From Streptomyces luteolifulvus (lineage in GTDB: Bacteria > Actinomycetota > Actinomycetes > Streptomycetales > Streptomycetaceae): a stretch of DNA of 64,000 bases. The notes below the pieces were generated by a model. The model was not told where the DNA came from. It saw only the letters and a list, made by a program, of their open reading frames with translations, and ran no database searches. The stretch spans positions 62,001 through 126,000 of the forward strand of contig NZ_VZRB01000016.1 in assembly GCF_008806595.1 (NCBI RefSeq). Direction: 5' to 3'. Shown here one piece after another: positions 24,861 through 31,621 of this stretch. The number at the start of each line of letters is the position of its first letter. Positions within the stretch are counted from its first letter, which is position 1. The translations under genes and the position numbers were made by a program.

Positions 24861-24945
24861 AGGGAAGTTCACGCTGGCGAAACCGGGAACCTCACCGATA
24901 CCGTCTGTGCTCTTGACTGATTCTTTGTCTCACGGGGAGCCCACC
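24861..24945 (+). promoter_or_regulatory. Conserved leader of lipoprotein copy 3
   Basis: This is the counterpart of 22707-22791 at a constant offset of 2154 bp with no gaps. The distance to the start codon is identical, which fixes the TTG at 24946 as the start of copy 3. Confidence 0.6.
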
Positions 24946-25596
24946 TTGAAGCGCCGCCCATTGCCCACTGCTGCCGCGCTCATCGCGACGGCCGCCTTGC
25001 TGTTGACGGCCTGTGGCAGCGAGGACAAGAAACCTGACGACGAGATTGCTGGAGCCGACGCCGGCGGCTCAACCGCGTCGGCTACAGCATCACCCAGCAC
25101 CGCGGACGACAGCAACCGTCCCGATCTGTCTCTCCCCAGCGACGTGCAGGAGGTGTTCGAGGGCTGGAAGACGGGCGACCAAGCCAAGGACGCCGTCCTC
25201 GCGGACGCGGGACGCTCCATGACGGCCGTCAACCGGGCCATCACCGACGGCGACGTCCACTCACCCGCCCTGGCCTACTACTACAAGGGCAAGGCGCTGG
25301 CAGGCTCGGCGAAGTGGGTGCAGACGTTCGTGGACCACGACGCGACCATCACCGGCACTACGCGCTACTACTCTCCCACCGTCAGCCTGTCCGGCAAGAC
25401 CACGGCAGCCGTCACGCTCTGCGCGGACGAGAGCAAGGCCTTCAACAAGTTCCGGAAGACCAAAAAGGTCGACCGAAGCGCGCCCTCGGACGATTCGTAC
25501 GTGTACTACGTCAGCCGCCTCGAACAGAACTCCAAAGGCGTCTGGCTCACCAGCGAGGTCGTGTCGAAGCGGGGGAGCGAGAAGTGCCTGCCATAA
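24946..25596 (+). CDS. Lipoprotein of the CWY pair, copy 3
   Basis: 216 residues from a TTG at 24946, chosen by alignment with the copy-2 leader and start. Lipobox LLTAC near residue 21. The mature domain has LSLPSDVQEVFEGW, DQAKDAVLADAGRSMTAV, a tyrosine-rich YYYKGKAL, TITGTTRYYSPT, CADESKAFNKFRKTKKVD, and a Trp plus terminal Cys. These are the family landmarks in order. Anchored on the outer face of the membrane. It overlaps the secreted partner by 13 bp. Confidence 0.75.
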   Translation: MKRRPLPTAAALIATAALLLTACGSEDKKPDDEIAGADAGGSTASATASPSTADDSNRPDLSLPSDVQEVFEGWKTGDQAKDAVLADAGRSMTAVNRAITDGDVHSPALAYYYKGKALAGSAKWVQTFVDHDATITGTTRYYSPTVSLSGKTTAAVTLCADESKAFNKFRKTKKVDRSAPSDDSYVYYVSRLEQNSKGVWLTSEVVSKRGSEKCLP

Positions 25597-26612
25597 GGAT
25601 TTCGAGGCAACTCGCCCTGACCGCACTCATGCTGGCGGCAAGCGCGTCGCTCACCGTGGGGACCGCACAGGCGGAGACAGGGTTCGGGGGGTCGCGCGGC
25701 GACACCACCAGCGGTTCCAAGGACCGCACCATCACTTCTCAGGTCACCTTCAGCACGTCAGACAACGGCAGTGGAAAATCGACGGGAACGCTGGCTCCTG
25801 TCGGGTCCTACGATCCGCCTGCCTGTTGGTACGAGCCGCGGTGGACGCCGGAGGAGTACGAAAAGGAATTCGAGCGGCGCTGGGACATCGGGCACTTCAG
25901 CGGCGCCGCCGAAGGATACGCGGCGGAGAAGTCCCGCTACATCGAAGGAGAGCCCTACAAGGACTTCAACAAGGACAAGTCCGGCGAGGGGATGTTCTGG
26001 GGAACCGTCTACGACTGGGACCGCCTCGAAGGCGGCGACTACCTGGCCTGCAGCCAAGCGGACTTCTGGGTCGACAACGGCGACGATCCCCCCGTCGACA
26101 ACGCCATCGACACCGAGACCCTGGCCAAGCTCGCCTACAACGAGATCCAGGTCCCTGACACGCAGATCAGCCTCGCCCCGGAGGGAACCACCAAGGTCAA
26201 CCTGCCCACCTGGGCCTGGCTGGACAAGGCGGACTTCCACAAAGTCTCCGTCACCGCCTCCCTCAACGTGGGCGGCTGGAACCTCTCCGCCACGACAACC
26301 GCCAAGCCCGTCTCCCTGAAGCTGGAGCCCGGCACCGCCGACGCGACCACCTTCCCCGCCTCGGGCGAGTGCGCGATCAACAGCGACGGCTCCATCGGCG
26401 AGCCCTGGGCCAAGGGGAAGTCCGACGAGACGCCGCCCTGCGGCATCACGTACCTCCGCTCGTCCGACGGCGGTTCCTACAAGCTGAAGGCCACCGTCAC
26501 CTGGGAGATCACGTGGGAGGGGTCAAACGGCGAGTCCGGAACCCTTCCGAACGGGGTTTTTGGCAGCGAACAAGACGTAGCCGTTCAGGAAATCCAGTCC
26601 GTCAACCGTTGA
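25584..26612 (+). CDS. Secreted CWY/EIQSVNR-family protein, copy 3
   Basis: 342 residues from the GTG at 25584 (gggggag upstream), overlapping lipoprotein copy 3. A signal peptide ends near GTAQAETG. Motifs: YDPPACWYEPRWTPEEYEKE near residue 80, FNKDKSGEGMFWGTVYDW, FWVDNGDDPPVDN, LAKLAYNEIQVPDTQISLAP, NLPTWAWLDKADFHKVSVTA, TTTAKPVSLKLEPGT, and VAVQEIQSVNR at the terminus. The WXG100-like gene begins 44 bp later, so the pair and the type VII-like cluster may be one transcription unit. Confidence 0.75.
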   Translation: MPAIRISRQLALTALMLAASASLTVGTAQAETGFGGSRGDTTSGSKDRTITSQVTFSTSDNGSGKSTGTLAPVGSYDPPACWYEPRWTPEEYEKEFERRWDIGHFSGAAEGYAAEKSRYIEGEPYKDFNKDKSGEGMFWGTVYDWDRLEGGDYLACSQADFWVDNGDDPPVDNAIDTETLAKLAYNEIQVPDTQISLAPEGTTKVNLPTWAWLDKADFHKVSVTASLNVGGWNLSATTTAKPVSLKLEPGTADATTFPASGECAINSDGSIGEPWAKGKSDETPPCGITYLRSSDGGSYKLKATVTWEITWEGSNGESGTLPNGVFGSEQDVAVQEIQSVNR

Positions 26613-26656
26613 TCGGGCTCTGCCCGAAGCAAAGAAGATACAGGCGGGGAAACTCA

Positions 26657-26944
26657 ATGTCGGACCTGATTGTCGACTTCGCTCTGCTCAGCAAATCCGC
26701 AAAACAACTCAGTGAGATCCAGGCGGAGTTCAAGAACCTGGGCGAATGGAAGGACGACATCACTTCGGTGGTCGGAGCGTCCGAACTCAAGGAAGCCATG
26801 ACCGACTTCATAGACAACTGGGATGACAACCGAAAGCGCCTGCTGGAGTCATTGGAAGAAGTCGGAAAGCAGGTGGAGGGCACACGAGACGCTTTTAAGG
26901 GCCTTGATGACGAATTGGCCAAGACCGGCAAGAAGAAGAAGTAA
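26657..26944 (+). CDS. WXG100-like protein of the type VII-like cluster
   Basis: 95 residues, the usual WXG100 size. It is predicted to be two helices around a turn (the region VGASELKEAMTDFIDNWDDN). The C-terminal helix ends FKGLDDELAKTGKKKK. The FxxxDDELAK element is shared with the WXG100-like proteins at 10838 and 31004 and resembles the type VII Y/FxxxD/E export signal. First gene of a cluster running to about 30038. Likely co-secreted with, or a partner of, the next product. Confidence 0.7.
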   Translation: MSDLIVDFALLSKSAKQLSEIQAEFKNLGEWKDDITSVVGASELKEAMTDFIDNWDDNRKRLLESLEEVGKQVEGTRDAFKGLDDELAKTGKKKK

Positions 26945-26989
26945 GGACAGCCCGCTCGCCTACCGAACTGCTGCTTTCTAGGGGAAAGA

Positions 26990-28336
26990 ATGGCACGGCC
27001 CAAGGATTGGCATCCGCTGCGCGAGAGCGACCCCGTACCCGGTGACCCGGTGGGTATTCGCGGCCAGGTTACGCATATGAAGAAGATCGCCGAGTACCTG
27101 CGCACGCAGGCCGCGGCGCTTACCGCCATGGCGGATGCTGACAACCTCAAGGGGGAATACGCGGAGGACCTGGCCGAGAATGCGCGGGGTCTGGGGCGCA
27201 AGCTCGACCTGGCAGAGGACCGATACCGTGAAGTAAAAGATCATCTCTCCAGCTGGGCCACTGAGCTCGAAGAGTTCCAGAAGAAGGCGGACAGGGCGCT
27301 CAGCGACGCCAAGGATGCTCAGCAGGTGATCGACAGCCGCTCCTCCAAGGCTGACGACAAGTCGGGATCCGCGAAAGAGAAGGACGAAAAGTCGGGCGAG
27401 TCCACGGACGAGGACCCGATCCTCAAGCAGGCCAAGGAGGACCTTGAGGACGCCCGCAAGCGTCTCAATACGGCGGAAGGCGACTACAACGAGCGTTCCG
27501 GCCACTTCGCAAGCAAGGTCCGGTCGTCCATTGACGACGACATGAAGGACAGTTGGTGGAACGACTTCAAGGGCTGGGTCGCTGACGCGGAATGGCTGGG
27601 CACGATCGCCGACTGGGCGAGTTGGGCTGCCACCATTGTCGGCGTCGTTGCCATGTTCTTCCCTGCGGTGGGCATCATCGCGCTCGTCCTGACCGTAGTT
27701 GTGGCCGCCATCCATCTCACTCAAGCCGCCACGGGGAACGGCTCATGGTTCGACGTTGTCATGGATCTGGGCGCCCTCAAAATGGCACGCAATGGCATAA
27801 AAGCGGCGAAAGCCATCAAAGCCCTGCAACAGAGCTCCAGGAAGACCGCGGCCGGGCTGGCGAAGGACGGGGCGGCCGCTCGCGCCGCACAAGCCAATGA
27901 AGGAGCCCGAAAGACTGCCGCACGGGCCGCAAGGAAGCGCGGCGGCACATCACGCAAGAACCGTGAGGCCGCCAATGCCCGTCGTCTGCGGATGGAGGGC
28001 GAGAACCGCGCCGCGGGGAAGCGGGCGTCCAACGAGGTACGCGACTCCGAAATGCCGCAGATCTCGGCCCAGGAGAAGGCGGGTGTGCTGGGCGACGCGA
28101 AAGTGGGTCAGCAGATCAAGGACATCAAGAAATGGCGGGACGCATACCCTGACAACACCGGCCTCGCGGACAACGCCCGCCAGGCCGAACGCCACAAGGA
28201 CGTGCTCCAGGGGTCGTGGGCCGTAAGTACCGGGCTCGATGCCGCCGACAAGACCGCGGACTACGTCACGGACGACGGGTACAGCAGGATGAAGGACCGC
28301 ATGACAACCCCGGTTCCCGGGACGTCGCAATGGTGA
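26990..28336 (+). CDS. Type VII-like secreted substrate sharing the Rhs N-terminal module
   Basis: 448 residues. The N-terminus (PKDWHPLRESDPVPGDPVGIRGQ) and the following helical region match the layout of the Rhs protein N-terminus. A charged coiled coil (AKEKDEKSGESTDEDPILK) and a hydrophobic hairpin (WAATIVGVVAMFFPAVGIIALVLTVV split over residues 205-240) lie at matching positions. After the hairpin there is an Ala/Arg-rich segment and a C-terminal domain with ISAQEKAGVLGDAKVGQQIKD, but no Rhs repeats and no recognisable toxin domain. Probably an exported effector or carrier. Downstream genes are candidate adaptors or immunity factors. Confidence 0.65.
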   Translation: MARPKDWHPLRESDPVPGDPVGIRGQVTHMKKIAEYLRTQAAALTAMADADNLKGEYAEDLAENARGLGRKLDLAEDRYREVKDHLSSWATELEEFQKKADRALSDAKDAQQVIDSRSSKADDKSGSAKEKDEKSGESTDEDPILKQAKEDLEDARKRLNTAEGDYNERSGHFASKVRSSIDDDMKDSWWNDFKGWVADAEWLGTIADWASWAATIVGVVAMFFPAVGIIALVLTVVVAAIHLTQAATGNGSWFDVVMDLGALKMARNGIKAAKAIKALQQSSRKTAAGLAKDGAAARAAQANEGARKTAARAARKRGGTSRKNREAANARRLRMEGENRAAGKRASNEVRDSEMPQISAQEKAGVLGDAKVGQQIKDIKKWRDAYPDNTGLADNARQAERHKDVLQGSWAVSTGLDAADKTADYVTDDGYSRMKDRMTTPVPGTSQW

Positions 28337-28349
28337 AGGAAGACCATCC

Positions 28350-28769
28350 ATGACCGATCAGGGACGAGCCGTGGGGGCCGACGAGAGCAGTCGACGAACC
28401 CGACGTATCGCTTACGGAGTGGGTGCCGTCAAATGGATCTTCGTGCTGGCACTTCTCCGTTTGTTCGCGGCTCCGATGAGCAAGGATCTCCTCGGCGAGG
28501 AAATCCTCCCCATGCCTACCTGGGAATGGTCACTGTGCGCCCTGACCCCGGGGATTCTGATGTATGCATCCCGGCGCCCCGAGGACTGGCAACGCCTGCG
28601 CGGCGAACGCACCATCCTCAAGTGGGCACTGGGGTTCTACCTCGTCTACGCCCTCGTCTTCGCCATCTCTCAGGGCGAGTGGGTGCTCTGGATTGCTGTC
28701 CTGGCCGGCATCGGCGGCTTCGCCGGTATCAAGTACCTCAATCACCAGGAGGTGACGCATGCCCGTTGA
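28350..28769 (+). CDS. Small multi-pass membrane protein of the type VII-like cluster
   Basis: 139 residues with four hydrophobic stretches: AVKWIFVLALLRLFAAP, WSLCALTPGILMYAS, WALGFYLVYALVFAISQGEW and WVLWIAVLAGIGGFAGI. It starts 13 bp after the substrate gene and overlaps the next gene by 11 bp. Membrane immunity proteins often follow T7-type effectors; that role is only an inference. Confidence 0.6.
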   Translation: MTDQGRAVGADESSRRTRRIAYGVGAVKWIFVLALLRLFAAPMSKDLLGEEILPMPTWEWSLCALTPGILMYASRRPEDWQRLRGERTILKWALGFYLVYALVFAISQGEWVLWIAVLAGIGGFAGIKYLNHQEVTHAR

Positions 28770-29427
28770 AGAATCGGCTGCGCCGACCACACAAGCCGGG
28801 CCTCCGGTGACCGGCTATCGCATCCTCCTCCCCAGCCAGTGGGACCAGGTGCCGCTGCGGCACGGTACGGAGGCAGCCGTCCGGCGCATCCTGGACGCCG
28901 CCTTCTCCCGTATCCCCGACGGCGCTCCGCCGGACAAAATAGGCCCGTACAAGCGCGAACTGGAGCGGCGCTTCCGTGGCGCTGTCGCAGAGGTGCAAAA
29001 GGGCGATGCCCTGGACCTCTACTTGCCGGTCAAGCCTACGGACGATGTCAATCTGGGCGCGTCGATCGTTGTCTCGGAGAGCCTTCTCCCGCGGCGGCCG
29101 CAGGGCGGCCCACACGGAGAACCGACCGAACTGGCCGTCCAGCTCTTGTCCCGGGACGGGGTGGAGAACGCCGATCTGAGCTCCGGGGAAATCGACGGAG
29201 CACTCGCGGTACGCCGCGAGCATGTCGCCGCGGCAGATCCTGGGACAGGGGCCGAACTCGCCTCCCGCCGGGTGGAGTACATCGTGTCCGTACCGGATGA
29301 CCCCAACCGCTGGTTCGTAGCCGCTTTCTCGACCATCGGTGCCGGGGACCCCAGGGACGAGTTGGCGGACGCCCTCGTCGAGTGGTTCGACGCCGTCATG
29401 GCAACCTTCCGCTGGAGGCGTGGATGA
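28759..29427 (+). CDS. Conserved hypothetical protein of the type VII-like cluster
   Basis: 222 residues with a strong aggagg ribosome site. Soluble. It opens with VTGYRILLPSQWDQV and ends WFDAVMATFRWRRG, matching the terminal patterns of the protein at 10087-10734. Both neighbour a substrate with a WXG-type N-terminus. A chaperone or adaptor role would explain the pairing but is unproven. It overlaps the next gene by ATGA. Confidence 0.6.
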   Translation: MPVEESAAPTTQAGPPVTGYRILLPSQWDQVPLRHGTEAAVRRILDAAFSRIPDGAPPDKIGPYKRELERRFRGAVAEVQKGDALDLYLPVKPTDDVNLGASIVVSESLLPRRPQGGPHGEPTELAVQLLSRDGVENADLSSGEIDGALAVRREHVAAADPGTGAELASRRVEYIVSVPDDPNRWFVAAFSTIGAGDPRDELADALVEWFDAVMATFRWRRG

Positions 29428-30038
29428 ACGAATTCTTCCCGGTCATCGATATCGAGGACGTGGACCCGTACCCGTGGACCGTCCTACCGCCACGCTCTGG
29501 TGCCACCGGTCCTTTCGAGGAGTGGGACGACATCCAGTCCTGGTGTCGCGAGGAGGCCGAGGACCTTTGGCTGGATCGCGAACTCGATCCCGGTCCGAAC
29601 GGCGTCGATTTCGTCGCAGGCACCCTGGCACGCTGCGCCGAGGCCTTCTCCCCACCGGGCACTGACCACTGGCTCTTCCTGCACCGCGACCACCCGACCG
29701 ATCTTCCTCTGCCGGTTCTCGCAGCGATCGGACCGTCGTCGCGGCCCCGGGAGGAGACCCTGCGCGCACTGACCCTGGCGGATGACCCAAGTTCTGTGGA
29801 GCCTCCAGTCGTCAAGCGCTTCAAGTCCGAGCACCTCGGGGAGGGCCTCACGGTCTTCCGCTACGTATCCCAGGAGGACTCACCTCATCTGCTGGCCTGT
29901 GTGCGCTACGCGTGGCAAGTCTCTGAGGCCGGGGCCGATGTAGTGATCTGGACTGCGACGGAGGACGTTGCACGGATCATGCAAGCTGCTGAGGACCTGG
30001 AGAATCTCGCAAGATCACTAGGGATCTTCATGCCCTGA
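29424..30038 (+). CDS. Hypothetical soluble protein of the type VII-like cluster
   Basis: 204 residues from the ATG at 29424, which overlaps the upstream stop. Acidic, with a tryptophan- and proline-rich start (DVDPYPWTVLPPRSG), EEWDDIQSWCREEAEDLW, and a C-terminal helical segment (DVARIMQAAEDLENLARSL). No signal peptide and no known family. Tight coupling to the preceding gene suggests the two products act together. Confidence 0.6.
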   Translation: MNEFFPVIDIEDVDPYPWTVLPPRSGATGPFEEWDDIQSWCREEAEDLWLDRELDPGPNGVDFVAGTLARCAEAFSPPGTDHWLFLHRDHPTDLPLPVLAAIGPSSRPREETLRALTLADDPSSVEPPVVKRFKSEHLGEGLTVFRYVSQEDSPHLLACVRYAWQVSEAGADVVIWTATEDVARIMQAAEDLENLARSLGIFMP

Positions 30039-30233
30039 AGAGCAGCCTCATCCGACCATGCACATCTGGGCTTCTCCCGGTCGTGGGGTGCCACGGTTGC
30101 GGTAGGAGGGTCGCAGAAGGCTGATGCCACGGGGGGCGAGGAAGCGGTCGAGTTCGGCGGCGACCACGGGCCTCCCGCCTGGGCATAAACCTCTGTGCCC
30201 TGCCAACGACATCAAAGCCAGGAGACTCTTGAC

Positions 30234-30914
30234 GTGACGTCCAGGAGCAAGCACCGCGTCATAACCGACCGCCTCGGTATCCGCGCCGAAGCGGGGGAAT
30301 GGTGCACGATCGACAAGATCCCGCAGCCCCCGGCGGAAGTCCTCCAGGCAGTCGGCACATCTCGGCTTCGGCCCGGAAGGCTGCGGCCGTTGGGCATGGT
30401 CGGTGCCGTGATCGCTGTGCCGTTCATGCCCCCCCTCATGTTGCTGACCCTTCTGTCCAACGTGGAAGAAGCCGTCAAGCGCTCCCTTGCCACGAAGGAC
30501 GAGAAGGAGCGGTTGCGGGCCAAGGACGAGGATGACAGGCGACGGGACGCCACCATTGCCGAGCAGGGCCTCGACCGGGTTTTCGACGGCAACTGGCACG
30601 GCAGCGCCGGGCAGTTCCTGCTGCGCTGGTACAGCCACTCCACGCACCATCAGCGGCTTGTCCTCGCTACGCAGGACGAGATCGTGTTGGCAGCTCCGCC
30701 CCAACGCGTCACTGTGGGAAGGGAGAAGCACATGAAGATCGTCGCGCGTCTTCCCACCGCCGAGGCAACCCTCGTCGACCCGTTCTCCGGTGAGTTCGAG
30801 ACGAGGATGGTGCTGCTGCGCTTTCGTGACGGGTCCTGGCTGCGGGTCGAGACGGAAGAGCCCCGCAGCGATCTCCACCTCTATCTCCTCCGCCGGCCCC
30901 TCCCCGACAGCTGA
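30234..30914 (+). CDS. Hypothetical protein with an internal hydrophobic segment
   Basis: 226 residues from the GTG at 30234 (ggaga eight bases upstream). Residues about 55-77 are hydrophobic (MVGAVIAVPFMPPLMLLTLL), then comes a charged helix (TKDEKERLRAKDEDDRRRD) and a beta-rich C-terminal domain (LVLATQDEIVLAAPP, SWLRVETEEPRSDLHLYLL). This looks like a membrane-associated protein with a cytoplasmic PH-like or beta-sandwich domain, which is inference. It is 196 bp after the cluster and has a terminator downstream. Confidence 0.55.
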   Translation: MTSRSKHRVITDRLGIRAEAGEWCTIDKIPQPPAEVLQAVGTSRLRPGRLRPLGMVGAVIAVPFMPPLMLLTLLSNVEEAVKRSLATKDEKERLRAKDEDDRRRDATIAEQGLDRVFDGNWHGSAGQFLLRWYSHSTHHQRLVLATQDEIVLAAPPQRVTVGREKHMKIVARLPTAEATLVDPFSGEFETRMVLLRFRDGSWLRVETEEPRSDLHLYLLRRPLPDS

Positions 30915-30924
30915 AGGGGCCCGG

Positions 30925-30940
30925 CCGGGCGCCCGCCCGG
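30925..30940. terminator. GC-rich hairpin terminator
   Basis: CCGGGC, a GCCC loop, then GCCCGG form a compact hairpin 11 bp after the stop of 30234-30914 and before the convergent WXG100-like gene. Confidence 0.5.
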
Positions 30941-31003
30941 TGCGTTCAGCAACCGCTGCCGCACAGGGCGGGCGCCACGCCGCCACAAAGCCGCAGGAAT
31001 GGC

Positions 31004-31306
31004 CTACTTGCTCTTCGCCGACTTGGCCAGCTCATCATCAATCTGCTCGAACTTGTCCGCGGCCATGGTCAGGTAGTCGCCCATGCCGTCGAGACCGTCC
31101 AGCGTGTCCTTCGTGCCGCGTACGAACTCGTCGAAGTTCTCGTCGAAGGCCTTCGAGGAGCTCTTGGTGACGTAGCCGGACTCGACCAGGTTGGCGATGT
31201 ACTTGCGCAGGCCGTCGAGCTTCTCCTGGAGCCTTTCCTTCTCCTTCACGACATGCTTTGCCGCATCCCGCATGTCCTGATATGTGACGTCAAGGTCCTT
31301 GGCCAT
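31004..31306 (-). CDS. WXG100-like protein divergent from the EssC-type ATPase
   Basis: 100 residues from the ATG at 31306 with gaggag upstream. It is a helical hairpin protein (MAKDLDVTYQDMRDAAKHVV, then a coiled-coil EKERLQEKLDGL). No classical WxG is seen, but size and fold pattern fit WXG100 proteins. The C-terminus FEQIDDELAKSAKSK carries the shared FxxxDDELAK element. Divergent from the ATPase gene, so it is probably the core Esx substrate of this machine. Confidence 0.75.
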   Translation of the reverse strand: MAKDLDVTYQDMRDAAKHVVKEKERLQEKLDGLRKYIANLVESGYVTKSSSKAFDENFDEFVRGTKDTLDGLDGMGDYLTMAADKFEQIDDELAKSAKSK

Positions 31307-31621
31307 GAAGCCGTACTCCTCTTCAAAACGCCGCAGGGCCAACCCCCGTGGCTCCCTGTGCGCGGACCCATCTCCCCACCGTCGCACGGGACATGCGACA
31401 ACCGGTGTGATCGTCCGCTCTTGAGACAGCAGCTTACGGGTGTGGCCTGAGGTGTCACATCCCCACTTGTGAACAAGGCGTCGTGAGCTCGTGCATACAC
31501 CGTTGCCATCGGGAAGGATGCAGCGGTCCTGTTGCAGGGCCGTGACGAGGAACGGATATCGTCGCTTCCACTGTGGCCTGCGATCTGGAAGCGGTCACGG
31601 GGGGCCATGGGGAGGACAAGC
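31307..31621. other. Divergent intergenic region between WXG100-like gene and ATPase
   Basis: About 315 bp with no supported gene. It must contain promoters in both directions. An in-frame ATG at 31607 precedes the chosen GTG start of the ATPase. I see no clear operator. Confidence 0.45.
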
